DNA of 64,000 bases. Source: Sphingobacterium detergens (GTDB taxonomy: Bacteria > Bacteroidota > Bacteroidia > Sphingobacteriales > Sphingobacteriaceae). Under the pieces are notes generated by a model. It saw nothing but the letters and a program-made list of their open reading frames with translations. It was not told where the DNA came from and ran no database searches. A program made the translations under genes and the position numbers. Location of the stretch: positions 248,001 to 312,000 of the forward strand of contig NZ_RAPY01000003.1 of the NCBI RefSeq assembly GCF_003610355.1, read 5' to 3'. Of this stretch, positions 1 through 9,168 are shown one piece after another; position 1 is the first letter of the stretch; the number at the start of each line of letters is the position of its first letter.

Positions 1-70
1 TAAAGGTGGCGTCGTGGAAGCAAAAGACAATGTCATTACCGTGCTTGCTGAAGGAATTATCGGAGATTAA
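1..70 (+). CDS. atpC: 3' end of probable F0F1 ATP synthase epsilon subunit (partial)
   Basis: Only the last 22 codons and the TAA stop are inside the window. The frame reads KGGVVEAKDNVITVLAEG and then IIGD. The pattern 'GGVVE-x-x-x-N-x-x-x-VLAEG' resembles the end of the beta-sandwich domain of the short epsilon subunit found in Bacteroidota, which lacks the C-terminal helical hairpin. This is a call from a very short fragment, so another small beta-rich protein is possible. The gene is followed by a clear intrinsic terminator, so it belongs to a transcription unit separate from the ilv cluster. Confidence 0.45.
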   Translation, partial: KGGVVEAKDNVITVLAEGIIGD

Positions 71-92
71 ATCAATTGATTTTAAAATATTG

Positions 93-129
93 AAAAGCTT
101 CCGGTAGAAATATCGGAAGCTTTTTTTTT
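93..129 (+). terminator. Intrinsic terminator after the partial atpC-like gene
   Basis: An 11-bp perfect stem (AAAAGCTTCCG at 93-103 pairing with CGGAAGCTTTT at 114-124), a 10-nt loop and a run of T residues form a classical rho-independent terminator. It separates the upstream gene from the ilv cluster. Confidence 0.85.
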
Positions 130-466
130 AAAGTTTTTTTGACAATTTCTTCATTTTAGGAAGAAATTTGCCCTTTGTAACAAAAAATAATTTTTTGACC
201 ATGTAGACCAATTTTAAATACGGTATACGACTAACAAAATTTAAAACCGAACAAACCAAAGAATAACAGTTTAAAATTTTTTAAAACATAAAAATTTAAA
301 ATTTTATTCTAAATAGAAAATTAGCACTTTAGCTATTGCCAATTATTGTAATTCCTGCTACCTTGAGGAAATGAAAATCGAAGGTTTTTACCAAGGCCTG
401 AGATAGCATGATTTACCAGCAAAAAAACCAAAGAGGGAATTATTTAAATAAGGTAAATTTTGGGTT
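130..466 (+). promoter_or_regulatory. Leader region of the ilv/leu cluster
   Basis: This 337-bp stretch is very AT-rich and holds no gene I would defend. No exact TAnnTTTG box is visible. A 11-codon reading frame at 371-406 (MKIEGFYQGLR) has no run of Ile, Val or Leu codons, so it does not look like a classical attenuation leader peptide. The ilvE start at 467 is preceded by an A/T-rich tract rather than a Shine-Dalgarno sequence, as is usual in Bacteroidota. The cluster promoter must lie here because of the terminator at 93-129, but I cannot place it. Confidence 0.4.
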
Positions 467-1357
467 ATGAAATATTACGACAAGAACACATTGATTTATT
501 TAGACGGAGCTTTTGTAAAAGCTTCTGAGGCTGCATTGAATCCTTTTGCACAATCGCTTCATTATGGCTATGCTGTATTCGATGGTCTACGCGCGTACAA
601 TACCCACAATGGCCCGCGTATCTTTAAGGCGGACAAGCATTTTGACCGATTAAAGAAATCTTGTGAAGCGGTTGGAATTCCTTATCAATGGAGCAACCGT
701 GAGCTAATTGACAAATGCTATGAGCTTTTGGCCGTAAACAATTTACGGGAGGCTTATATCCGCCCACTAGTGCTCACAGGATCCAATATGCACCTGACCT
801 CCTCTACAGAAGCTAATCTAATGATTGCCGCCTGGGAATGGGGACCTTATCTTGGTCAGAACCTGCTCCGTGTATGCATCTCTGATATCAAAAGACCTAA
901 TCCAAAATCTTTTAAAACTGACTCGAAGATATCAGGGCAGTACGTAAACTCTATTTTGGCAACAACAGAAGCTATTAACAGAGGTTTCGACGAAGCACTT
1001 ATGCTTGACCATGAAGGTTTCGTCGCGCAAGCTTCCAGTGAGAATATTTTTATTGAGAAAGATTTCAAAATCTATACTCCACCGGCAAAGAATATATTCC
1101 CCGGCATCACAAGGCAGACCGTTAAAAACATCTGTAAAAAGCTGAATTTCGAAGTCATTGAAAAACAATTGACAGTAGAAGATATCTATACTGCAGATAG
1201 CGCATTCCTCTGTGGTACTGCAGCAGAAATTATCGGAATCAAACAAGTCGACGATGTGATCTATCAAGAAGAGTGGGAACACAGTATAGGTGCGTCGATA
1301 CAAAGAAGATATAAAAATTTAGTATTAGAGAACGAAAATTATGAAGTCATTATCTAA
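467..1357 (+). CDS. ilvE: Branched-chain amino acid aminotransferase
   Basis: This 296-residue cytosolic enzyme is a fold-type IV PLP aminotransferase. It catalyses the last, reversible step of Val, Leu and Ile synthesis, moving an amino group from glutamate to the branched 2-oxo acid. The N-terminal HYGYAVFDGLRAY motif (32-44), the PLP lysine in SKISGQYVNS (Lys154) and the cofactor-phosphate loop ASSENIF (189-195) are all in the expected order, and the length is close to E. coli IlvE (about 309). D-amino-acid aminotransferase belongs to the same fold, but the motifs and operon position favour IlvE. It is the first gene of the ilv/leu cluster. Its stop lies 13 bp before the preferred ilvD start. 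Confidence 0.95.
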   Translation: MKYYDKNTLIYLDGAFVKASEAALNPFAQSLHYGYAVFDGLRAYNTHNGPRIFKADKHFDRLKKSCEAVGIPYQWSNRELIDKCYELLAVNNLREAYIRPLVLTGSNMHLTSSTEANLMIAAWEWGPYLGQNLLRVCISDIKRPNPKSFKTDSKISGQYVNSILATTEAINRGFDEALMLDHEGFVAQASSENIFIEKDFKIYTPPAKNIFPGITRQTVKNICKKLNFEVIEKQLTVEDIYTADSAFLCGTAAEIIGIKQVDDVIYQEEWEHSIGASIQRRYKNLVLENENYEVII

Positions 1358-1370
1358 CGGCGAAAATGCA

Positions 1371-3041
1371 ATGAACAAATACAGCCGTACATTTACACAA
1401 GACGAAACGCAACCTGCTGCTAAAGCGATGCTTTATGGTATCGGTTTGACAGATGCCGATATGGACAAGGCGCAGGTCGGTATTGCCAGCATGGGATATG
1501 ATGGTAATACGTGTAATATGCACCTCAATGATTTGGCACAAATCGTCAAAAAAGGTGTTTGGAACAATGACTTAGTGGGTTTGACCTTTGGCACTATCGG
1601 TGTCAGTGACGGTATGAGCAATGGTACAGATGGTATGCGTTACTCATTGGTCAGTCGTGATGTAATCGCTGATAGTATCGAAACGATCTGTGGCGGTCAA
1701 TATTACGATGGTCTGATCTCTATTCCTGGATGTGATAAAAACATGCCCGGTGCTATTATCGCAATGGCCCGTTTGGACCGCCCGTCTTTAATGGTCTATG
1801 GTGGTACAATTGCACCTGGACATTATAAAGGTGAGGAATTAAACATTGTCTCTGCCTTTGAAGCCTTAGGACAACGCATCTGCGGTAATCTCTCCGATGA
1901 AGATTACGAGGGTATTATCAAACATACTTGTCCCGGTGCCGGTGCTTGTGGTGGTATGTATACTGCAAATACAATGGCTTCCGCAATTGAGGCATTGGGA
2001 ATGAGCTTGCCTTACTCTTCTTCTAATCCGGCAATCTCTGAAGCAAAGAAAAATGAATGTTTAGATGCGGGTAAATACATCCGTACCTTACTGGAAAAAG
2101 ATATTAAACCTTCCGATATCATGACGCGTAAAGCATTCGAGAATGCATTACGTGCGATCGTTATCTTAGGTGGAAGCACCAATGCGGTACTTCACTTTAT
2201 TGCAATCGGCAAAGCGGTAGGCGTTGACATTTCTCAGGATGATTTCCAACGTATGAGTGATGAAACACCGGTACTGGCAGATTTTAAACCTTCCGGTAAA
2301 TACCTAATGCAGGATCTTCAACAATATGGTGGAACTCCTGCCGTAATGAGATATCTTCTGGATGAAGGTTTACTGCATGGCGATTGTATCACTGTAACTG
2401 GCAAAACGGTTGCTGAAAATTTAGCTGATGTAAAATCCATTATGGCGTATGATCAGCCTATTATCAAACCGTTGAGCGACCCAATCAAAGCAACAGGACA
2501 TTTACAGATTCTTTACGGAAACCTAGCTGAAAAAGGTTCGGTAGCAAAAATATCGGGTAAAGAAGGAGAAAAATTCACCGGCCCTGCACGTGTATTCGAT
2601 GGCGAACATGACTTAGTCGCTGGTATTGCCTCGGGTAGAATTAAACAGGGAGATGTGGTCGTTATTAAAAACGAAGGCCCAATAGGCGCTCCAGGTATGC
2701 CTGAGATGCTTAAACCAACTTCATTAATTATCGGTGCTGGTTTAGGTAAATCCGTGGCATTGATCACAGATGGTCGTTTCTCTGGTGGAACGCATGGTTT
2801 CGTCGTAGGTCACATTACACCTGAATCCTACAAGGGTGGATTAATCGGCTTGGTGCATGATGACGATATCATCGAGATTGACGCTGTTAATAATACAATC
2901 AATGTGAAACTTTCTGATGAGGAGATTGCACAACGTCGTGCGGCTTGGGTACAACCTGCATTAAAAGTGAGCAAAGGTGTGTTATACAAATATGCTAAAA
3001 CCGTGGCTGACGCTTCAGAAGGATGTGTGACAGACTTATAG
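1371..3041 (+). CDS. ilvD: Dihydroxy-acid dehydratase
   Basis: This enzyme dehydrates 2,3-dihydroxy-isovalerate and 2,3-dihydroxy-3-methylvalerate to the 2-oxo acids used by IlvE. The protein has 556 residues, the normal IlvD length. Cysteines 48 (GNTCNMH), 121 (PGCDKNMPG) and 193 (in CPGAGACGGMYTANTMA) match the Fe-S ligands of the family, and GGSTNAVLH is present. An in-frame ATG at 1341 would overlap the end of ilvE and add ten residues. I prefer 1371 because the protein then starts MNKYSRTFTQ, where the conserved family sequence begins. The gene is translated as part of the ilv cluster. Confidence 0.95.
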   Translation: MNKYSRTFTQDETQPAAKAMLYGIGLTDADMDKAQVGIASMGYDGNTCNMHLNDLAQIVKKGVWNNDLVGLTFGTIGVSDGMSNGTDGMRYSLVSRDVIADSIETICGGQYYDGLISIPGCDKNMPGAIIAMARLDRPSLMVYGGTIAPGHYKGEELNIVSAFEALGQRICGNLSDEDYEGIIKHTCPGAGACGGMYTANTMASAIEALGMSLPYSSSNPAISEAKKNECLDAGKYIRTLLEKDIKPSDIMTRKAFENALRAIVILGGSTNAVLHFIAIGKAVGVDISQDDFQRMSDETPVLADFKPSGKYLMQDLQQYGGTPAVMRYLLDEGLLHGDCITVTGKTVAENLADVKSIMAYDQPIIKPLSDPIKATGHLQILYGNLAEKGSVAKISGKEGEKFTGPARVFDGEHDLVAGIASGRIKQGDVVVIKNEGPIGAPGMPEMLKPTSLIIGAGLGKSVALITDGRFSGGTHGFVVGHITPESYKGGLIGLVHDDDIIEIDAVNNTINVKLSDEEIAQRRAAWVQPALKVSKGVLYKYAKTVADASEGCVTDL

Positions 3042-3108
3042 AAAAGTAAACAGTTCAAATTAAAAAATGGAAAGACTGTCAAGCATTTGGCTTGCACAAG
3101 AAGAATCT

Positions 3109-3143
3109 TAATACTCAATACTAATATTTCAATACTAATCAAT
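3109..3143 (+). repeat. CTCAATAC-type tract before ilvB
   Basis: A low-complexity sequence built from variants of AATACTCAATACTAAT lies directly before the ilvB ATG at 3144. Very similar tracts stand immediately before ilvC, leuB and glyS in this window. Its role is unknown; see the finding on these tracts. Confidence 0.6.
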
Positions 3144-4886
3144 ATGAGTACACTGGAAATAACAGAAAATAAGGCCGCTAAAGAGCAGCAAACTCCGACA
3201 CAGATTTCGGGATCAAAAGCTGTTTTGGAAGCCTTATTGAGCGAAGGAGTTGATACCGTATTTGGTTATCCTGGAGGCGCAATTATGCCAATCTATGATG
3301 CCCTTTATGATTATACGGATCGTCTGAAGCATATTTTAGTGCGCCATGAACAAGGTGGAATCCACGCGGCGCAAGGTTATGCAAGAACTTCAGGTCGTAC
3401 AGGTGTCGTCTTCGCGACAAGTGGTCCTGGAGCAACAAACCTAGTTACAGGACTGGCTGATGCCATGATCGACAGTAACCCGATCGTCTGTATTACAGGC
3501 CAGGTCTTTGCTTCACTATTGGGGACAGATGCTTTTCAGGAAACAGATGTCATCAATATTACCGCACCGGTCACGAAATGGAACTACCAAGTCACCGACG
3601 CTACTGAAATTCCAGCTGCACTCGCAAAAGCATTTTATATCGCCAGCACCGGTCGTCCAGGCCCGGTACTGATCGATATCACCAAAAATGCGCAAATACA
3701 ATTGTTCGATTACTTCGGTTACGAAAAATGCAATCACGTACGCAGTTATAGACCTGCACCGCAGGTCCGCAAAGAGTATGTGGAGCAAGCTGCTGAATTA
3801 ATCAACAATGCAAAAAAACCATTTATACTTTTCGGTCAGGGAATTATTTTAGGTAAAGCCGAGGCGGAATTCAAAGCTTTTATCGAAAAGACGGGCATTC
3901 CTTCCGCAGCAACTGTCATGGGATTGAGCGCCCTTCCAACGGACCACAAACTTCATGTTGGTATGCTGGGTATGCATGGCAATTATGCACCAAATGTCAT
4001 GACCAATGAGTGTGATGTTTTAATCGCAATCGGTATGCGCTTCGATGACCGTGTCACAGGCCGATTGGACAAATATGCCAAACAGGCGAAAGTGATCCAT
4101 TTGGATATTGACCCTGCTGAGATCGACAAAAACGTACAAACTACAGTACCGGTATGGGGTGATTGTAAAGAATCACTTCCAATGCTTACCGAATTGGTAA
4201 ATGCTGTGGATCATTCTGCATGGTTAGCACAATTCCGTCAGCTTGAACAGGAAGAAATCAAAGAAGTCATCCAAAATGAACTTCATCCGCAAACGGATAT
4301 CATGACCATGGGTGAGGTAATTAATGTATTGAATGAATTGACTGGTGGTGATGCCATTATCACAACAGATGTAGGTCAGCATCAGATGGTGTCCTGTCGT
4401 TATGCTAAGTTTAACAACAGCAAATCCAATGTAACATCAGGTGGATTGGGAACCATGGGCTTTGGTCTTCCGGCTGCGATCGGCGCCTGGTACGGTGCAC
4501 CAGAGAAAACTGTTGTTGCTATCATCGGTGACGGTGGTATCCAAATGACCATTCAGGAATTGGGAACTATCATGCAGTTTGGCGCGAAGGTGAAAATCAT
4601 GATCTTGAACAACGAGTTCTTAGGTATGGTACGTCAATGGCAACAACTGTTTCATGACAAGCGCTATTCATTCGTGAATATCACCAGTCCTGACTTTGTT
4701 GCAGTTGCCAAAGGATATTATATCGATGGACAGAAAATTTCAGAACGCAAAGATCTTCGCAATGCCCTTCAGACCATGCTTGAACACGATGGTGCTTACC
4801 TATTGGAAGTTATGGTAGGAAAGGAAAACAATGTATTTCCGATGGTTGCACAAGGAACATCCGTATCAGAGATCCGCTTAAAGTAA
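3144..4886 (+). CDS. ilvB: Acetolactate synthase, large (catalytic) subunit
   Basis: This 580-residue thiamine-diphosphate enzyme joins two pyruvates to acetolactate, or pyruvate and 2-oxobutyrate to acetohydroxybutyrate, the committed step towards Val/Leu and Ile. Visible are the catalytic glutamate in RHEQG (Glu69), the central FAD-binding domain and the TPP motif running from GDGG (462) to NN (489-490). An upstream in-frame ATG at 3087 would add 19 residues encoded by the repeat-like spacer. The ATG at 3144 gives the normal family N-terminus. It is followed after 8 bp by its regulatory subunit ilvN, so the two are probably co-translated. Confidence 0.95.
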   Translation: MSTLEITENKAAKEQQTPTQISGSKAVLEALLSEGVDTVFGYPGGAIMPIYDALYDYTDRLKHILVRHEQGGIHAAQGYARTSGRTGVVFATSGPGATNLVTGLADAMIDSNPIVCITGQVFASLLGTDAFQETDVINITAPVTKWNYQVTDATEIPAALAKAFYIASTGRPGPVLIDITKNAQIQLFDYFGYEKCNHVRSYRPAPQVRKEYVEQAAELINNAKKPFILFGQGIILGKAEAEFKAFIEKTGIPSAATVMGLSALPTDHKLHVGMLGMHGNYAPNVMTNECDVLIAIGMRFDDRVTGRLDKYAKQAKVIHLDIDPAEIDKNVQTTVPVWGDCKESLPMLTELVNAVDHSAWLAQFRQLEQEEIKEVIQNELHPQTDIMTMGEVINVLNELTGGDAIITTDVGQHQMVSCRYAKFNNSKSNVTSGGLGTMGFGLPAAIGAWYGAPEKTVVAIIGDGGIQMTIQELGTIMQFGAKVKIMILNNEFLGMVRQWQQLFHDKRYSFVNITSPDFVAVAKGYYIDGQKISERKDLRNALQTMLEHDGAYLLEVMVGKENNVFPMVAQGTSVSEIRLK

Positions 4887-4894
4887 AGTTTAAA

Positions 4895-5485
4895 ATGGAA
4901 AAACAAGAATATACCATTACCCTATATACAGAGAATTCTATCGGTCTTATCGGCAGGATCTCAACGATTTTTTCAAGAAGAAAAATCAATATCGAAAGCT
5001 TGAATACCTCCCCTTCTGAAGTAGAAGGCATACATCGGTTTACCATTGTCATTACAGAGGCTGAAGATGTTCTGCGCAAGCTTTGTCGCCAGTTGGAAAA
5101 ACAGATTGATATTCTTAAAGCCTACTATAACACCAATGACGAGGTGATCTGGCAAGAACAAGCTTTATATAAAGTCCCTGCAGACGTTGTCAATGAGAAG
5201 GTATATGTTGAACGTTTACTACGTCAATATGGTGCTAATGTGGTTGTGATCCGTAACGATTATATCGTTTTCGAAACTGCAGGTCACCGCGAGGAAATCG
5301 ATAAGTTGACAGAAGAATTAACCAAGTATGGTTTGATCGAATTTGTACGGGGAGCACGTATCGCTATCATTAAAGATAGCGCCGGTTTCCACTCCAAATT
5401 GGTCCAGTTTGAAGCAAAGGAACCCTCGATAGAAATTGTTGAAAATGAATATCTCGACAAACGGGATGATGTATTTACGATGTAA
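4895..5485 (+). CDS. ilvN: Acetolactate synthase, small (regulatory) subunit
   Basis: This 196-residue protein starts with an ACT domain (about residues 5-77, with NSIGLIGRISTIFSRRKINI). That domain normally binds the feedback inhibitor valine and activates the large subunit. A second, C-terminal ferredoxin-like domain follows (about 85-170). It is longer than the E. coli small subunits (about 95-165 residues) by a short acidic tail, which I understand to be normal in Bacteroidota. It sits 8 bp behind ilvB. Either ilvN or ilvH would be a reasonable symbol. Confidence 0.92.
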   Translation: MEKQEYTITLYTENSIGLIGRISTIFSRRKINIESLNTSPSEVEGIHRFTIVITEAEDVLRKLCRQLEKQIDILKAYYNTNDEVIWQEQALYKVPADVVNEKVYVERLLRQYGANVVVIRNDYIVFETAGHREEIDKLTEELTKYGLIEFVRGARIAIIKDSAGFHSKLVQFEAKEPSIEIVENEYLDKRDDVFTM

Positions 5486-5499
5486 GCTTTAATAGTAAT

Positions 5500-5961
5500 A
5501 TGCAAGAAACATTTAAATTTATCTTACAGGCACGCCAAAAATTCATTGAATTGGTGGATAGCCTTTCCATAGAGCAACTCAACAAAATCCCTACTGGATT
5601 TAATAATAATATTATCTGGAATTTCGGACATATCGTCGTGAGTACACAGACTTTAGTCTATGTTCGTACAGGTGTCAAAGCAGACACTTCTTGGGTGAAA
5701 TACAACGAAGATTACAGAAAAGATACTAAACCCACACGTTTTGTGGAGCAGGCTGAAATTGATGAATTAAAAGCAATCGCTATCCAAAGTATCGAACAGA
5801 TCGCCAAAGACTACGAAAATGGTATTTTCGGAGAGATTACCTCTTTTTCAACCGCGACCTATGGTTATCCAATGAATACAGTTGAAGATGTTATCGCTTT
5901 GACCTCTGGACATGATAATGTTCATTATGGCTATGCTTTGGCACAACGCAGATGTTTATAA
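5500..5961 (+). CDS. DinB-superfamily four-helix protein
   Basis: This 153-residue protein is predicted to be a four-helix bundle of the DinB/YfiT-like metalloenzyme superfamily. His44 (in NFGHIV), His138 (SGHDN) and His142 (NVHYGYA) are spaced like the metal-binding triad of that superfamily. Members include mycothiol- and bacillithiol-dependent transferases and many uncharacterised proteins. Nothing in the sequence gives its substrate, and the name does not imply a DNA-damage role. It lies 14 bp after ilvN and before ilvC, so it is probably co-transcribed with the ilv genes, although no role in the pathway is known to me. Confidence 0.8.
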   Translation: MQETFKFILQARQKFIELVDSLSIEQLNKIPTGFNNNIIWNFGHIVVSTQTLVYVRTGVKADTSWVKYNEDYRKDTKPTRFVEQAEIDELKAIAIQSIEQIAKDYENGIFGEITSFSTATYGYPMNTVEDVIALTSGHDNVHYGYALAQRRCL

Positions 5962-6033
5962 ATTAAAAAAATAGAAATTAAAAAATAAAAAGAGAAGAAA
6001 GAAAGCTGGTAAGCCATAAGCTAGAAAAACCAA

Positions 6034-6070
6034 AATCTCAATTCTCATATCTCATTACTCAATACTAAAT
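6034..6070 (+). repeat. CTCAATAC-type tract before ilvC
   Basis: The sequence is made of variants of ATCTCAATTCTCAT and ACTCAATACTAA and ends 7 bp before the ilvC ATG. It resembles the tracts before ilvB, leuB and glyS. The preceding 70 bp are also purine-rich and of low complexity. Confidence 0.6.
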
Positions 6071-6077
6071 CAAAACA

Positions 6078-7559
6078 ATGGCAAATTATTTCAACACTTT
6101 ACCGCTTAGAGAGCAGTTAGAACAATTAAGTCACGCTGAATTCATGGATAATACTGAATTCACCGATGGTGTAAATGCTTTAAAAGGTAAAAAAATCGTA
6201 ATCGTAGGATGTGGTGCTCAAGGCTTGAACCAAGGTTTAAACTTAAGAGATAGCGGATTGGACGTATCTTATGCTTTACGTAAAGAAGCTATTGAACAAA
6301 AAAGAGATTCTTGGAAAAACGCGACGGACAACAACTTCAATGTAGGAACTTATGAAGAGTTGATTCCAACAGCAGATTTGGTCATTAACTTGACTCCAGA
6401 TAAACAACATACTTCGGTTATCACTGCAGTTATGCCGTTGATGAAAGAAGGCGCAACCCTATCTTATTCACACGGTTTCAACATTGTTGAGGAAGGCATG
6501 CAAATCCGTAAAGACATCACGGTCATCATGGTTGCTCCAAAATGTCCAGGATCTGAAGTACGTGCTGAATACCTTCGTGGATTTGGTGTCCCTACTTTGA
6601 TCGCTGTTCACCCGGAGAATGATCCTCAAGGAAAAGGCTGGGCTGAAGCTAAAGCATACTGCGTAGGAACAGGTGGCCACAAAGCCGGTGTATTGAAATC
6701 TTCATTCGTAGCGGAAGTAAAATCAGATCTAATGGGTGAGCAAACTATTCTTTGTGGTTTGTTGCAAACAGGCTCTATTTTATCTTTCGACAAAATGATC
6801 GAAAAAGGAATTGAAGCTGGATACGCATCCAAATTGGTACAATATGGTGTTGAGGTGATTACTGAAGCCTTGAAACATGGTGGTGTAAGCGGTATGATGG
6901 ACCGTTTGAGCAACCCTGCAAAAGTGAAAGCTTTCGAGATCTCTGAAGAATTGAAAGATATCATGCGTCCATTGTTCCAAAAACACCAAGACGATATCAT
7001 GTCAGGTCACTTCAGCAAGACGATGATGGAAGATTGGGCAAATGGCGATGCCAACTTATTGAAATGGAGAGCTGAAACAGGTGAAACTGCATTCGAAAAA
7101 ACAGCGGCTGGTGATGTTAAAATCAACGAGCAAGAATACTTCGACAATTATACCTTGATGGTTGCTTTCATTCGTGCTGGGGTAGAATTGGCATTTGAAA
7201 CAATGGTTGAAGCTGGTATCAAACCAGAGTCTGCTTATTACGAATCATTGCACGAAACACCATTGATCGCAAATACGATCGCACGTAAGAAATTGTTTGA
7301 AATGAACCGTGTTATTTCTGACACAGCAGAATACGGTTGTTACCTATTTGATCAAGCTTGTAAACCTTTATTGGCTGATTTCATGAAAACTGTTGATACA
7401 GATTTAGTAGGTAAAAACTTTAACGAAAACAAAGATGCAGCAGTTGATAATGCACAATTAGTTGTTATCAACGAAATTTTACGTGATCATCCAGTAGAAA
7501 TCGTTGGCCGTAAATTGCGTAAAGCAATGACCGCAATGAAAGCGATCAAAACTGTTTAA
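6078..7559 (+). CDS. ilvC: Ketol-acid reductoisomerase (class II, long form)
   Basis: This enzyme isomerises and reduces acetolactate and acetohydroxybutyrate to the dihydroxy acids that IlvD uses, with Mg2+ and NADPH. At 493 residues it is the long class II form, like E. coli IlvC (491), in which the knotted C-terminal domain is duplicated. The Rossmann motif VGCGAQGLNQGLNL lies near residues 43-56 and APKCPGSEVRAEY near residue 155. It is preceded by a repeat tract and followed by a 179-bp spacer with two hairpins before leuC. Confidence 0.96.
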   Translation: MANYFNTLPLREQLEQLSHAEFMDNTEFTDGVNALKGKKIVIVGCGAQGLNQGLNLRDSGLDVSYALRKEAIEQKRDSWKNATDNNFNVGTYEELIPTADLVINLTPDKQHTSVITAVMPLMKEGATLSYSHGFNIVEEGMQIRKDITVIMVAPKCPGSEVRAEYLRGFGVPTLIAVHPENDPQGKGWAEAKAYCVGTGGHKAGVLKSSFVAEVKSDLMGEQTILCGLLQTGSILSFDKMIEKGIEAGYASKLVQYGVEVITEALKHGGVSGMMDRLSNPAKVKAFEISEELKDIMRPLFQKHQDDIMSGHFSKTMMEDWANGDANLLKWRAETGETAFEKTAAGDVKINEQEYFDNYTLMVAFIRAGVELAFETMVEAGIKPESAYYESLHETPLIANTIARKKLFEMNRVISDTAEYGCYLFDQACKPLLADFMKTVDTDLVGKNFNENKDAAVDNAQLVVINEILRDHPVEIVGRKLRKAMTAMKAIKTV

Positions 7560-7563
7560 AAAT

Positions 7564-7598
7564 CCATACGAATTATCTATTTTTTAACGGCCGTATGG
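7564..7598 (+). other. Hairpin downstream of ilvC
   Basis: CCATACG at 7564-7570 pairs with CGTATGG at 7592-7598 just after the ilvC stop. A T run lies inside the loop rather than after the stem, so it is not a standard terminator. It could be a weak attenuator or an mRNA 3' end. Confidence 0.35.
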
Positions 7599-7667
7599 AA
7601 TATCCAAGTGAATTCAATAGACATATGTGCGCTGAAATCATGAAAATTTCGTAATTTAGTATATTAA

Positions 7668-7708
7668 AACCAAGGTGATATTGAGACATTTACAATATCA
7701 CCTTGGTT
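7668..7708 (+). promoter_or_regulatory. Perfect 16-bp stem-loop in the leuC leader
   Basis: AACCAAGGTGATATTG (7668-7683) is followed after 9 nt by its exact reverse complement (7693-7708). The structure ends 30 bp before the leuC ATG and has no T run after it, so it is not an ordinary terminator. It may protect a processed 5' end or control leuC expression. Function is inferred only from structure and position. Confidence 0.6.
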
Positions 7709-7738
7709 AATATAAAAATAACATAAGAGAGAATAAAA

Positions 7739-9136
7739 ATGTCAAAAACATTAGTAGAAAAGATTTGGGATGCTCACGTCGTCAAGCGTGAAGAGGGGTT
7801 TCCTGATATTATATATATCGATACCCACTTGATTCACGAGGTTACTTCACCTCAAGCTTTTGATGGCTTACGCAAAAGAGGAATTCCAGTCTTTCGTCCA
7901 AAGCAAACGGTAGCTACTGCTGACCATAACGTACCGACCCTCAACCAACATCTACCGATCAAAGAAGAGCTATCGCGCTATCAAGTTGATATGCTGACCA
8001 AAAATTGTGCTGAATTTGGTATTGAATTATATGGTTTGGGACATCCTTATCAAGGGATTGTACACGTGATCGGTCCAGAGTTGGGTATCACACTCCCCGG
8101 TAAAACCATGGTCTGTGGAGATAGCCATACCTCAACACATGGTGCCTTTGGAGCTATCGCTTTTGGTATTGGAACTTCTCAGGTTGAGCAGGTCTTTGCG
8201 ACGCAATGTTTATTGCAGTCCAAGCCTAAAACAATGAAAATTGAAGTCAATGGTACCCTACAAAAAGGAGTTGGCGCAAAAGATATTATCCTCTATATTA
8301 TCGCCAAGATTTCTGCAGCAGGTGGTACAGGCTATTTTATCGAATATGCCGGTTCAGCAATCCGCTCTTTGAGCATGGAAGCACGTATGACCATCTGTAA
8401 CATGAGTATCGAAATGGGTGCACGCGGTGGACTTATTGCACCAGATCAAATCACATTTGATTATGTGGAAGGTCGTGAATTCGCACCAAAAGGAGAAGAA
8501 TGGGACAGCGCCTTAGCCTACTGGAAAACATTGTATTCAGACGAAGATGCCATCTTTGATAAAGTATTGACCTTTGATGCAGCAGATATCGCCCCAATGA
8601 TTACCTATGGTACAAATCCAGGCATGGGTATGGGGATTGCCGAACATATCCCAGCAACAAGTGCACAACCCGAATCAGAAAGACCATCGTATCAAAAAGC
8701 CTTAGACTACATGGGCTTTAAAGACGACTCTACGGTCTTGGGTAACCGTGTTGATTATGTATTCATTGGAAGCTGTACCAACTCCCGTATCGAAGATTTA
8801 CGCGAAGTAGCTTCATTCGTTAAAGGAAAACAAAAAGCACAGGATGTCGAAGTATGGATTGTGCCAGGCTCCAAGCAGGTAGAAAAACAAGCCAAAGAAG
8901 AGGGCTTGGATAAAATATTTGAAGCGGCTGGATTCCAGTTACGTGAACCTGGATGTTCGGCATGTTTAGGTATGAACGAAGACAAAATTCCTGCGGGTAA
9001 ATATTGTGTTTCGACCTCCAACAGAAACTTCGAGGGGCGTCAAGGGCCTAACGCGCGCACCATGTTGGTATCACCACTGACAGCAGCAGCGGCAGCAGTA
9101 ACAGGAAAAGTAACAGATGTTAGAGAGTTGATCTAA
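7739..9136 (+). CDS. leuC: 3-isopropylmalate dehydratase, large subunit
   Basis: This 465-residue aconitase-family protein isomerises 2-isopropylmalate to 3-isopropylmalate together with LeuD. Cys346 (FIGSCTNSRIED), Cys406 and Cys409 (CSACLGMN) are the [4Fe-4S] ligands. The length matches E. coli LeuC (466). The GDSHTSTHGAFGA motif is present. Its partner leuD is separated from it by an unrelated lipoprotein gene. Confidence 0.96.
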   Translation: MSKTLVEKIWDAHVVKREEGFPDIIYIDTHLIHEVTSPQAFDGLRKRGIPVFRPKQTVATADHNVPTLNQHLPIKEELSRYQVDMLTKNCAEFGIELYGLGHPYQGIVHVIGPELGITLPGKTMVCGDSHTSTHGAFGAIAFGIGTSQVEQVFATQCLLQSKPKTMKIEVNGTLQKGVGAKDIILYIIAKISAAGGTGYFIEYAGSAIRSLSMEARMTICNMSIEMGARGGLIAPDQITFDYVEGREFAPKGEEWDSALAYWKTLYSDEDAIFDKVLTFDAADIAPMITYGTNPGMGMGIAEHIPATSAQPESERPSYQKALDYMGFKDDSTVLGNRVDYVFIGSCTNSRIEDLREVASFVKGKQKAQDVEVWIVPGSKQVEKQAKEEGLDKIFEAAGFQLREPGCSACLGMNEDKIPAGKYCVSTSNRNFEGRQGPNARTMLVSPLTAAAAAVTGKVTDVRELI

Positions 9137-9168
9137 GAAAATAAAGCATATCGTATATTAATCTAAAA

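Noticed and set aside
398..403. CTGAGA, a core piece of the TPP riboswitch consensus, in the ilv leader
   Set aside because: The remaining conserved parts of the THI element and its stems are missing.
371..406. 11-codon leader peptide before ilvE
   Set aside because: It has no run of Ile, Val or Leu codons and no terminator/antiterminator pair behind it.
5500..5961. DNA-damage-inducible role for the DinB-like protein
   Set aside because: The superfamily name is historical; motifs indicate only a metal-binding four-helix bundle.
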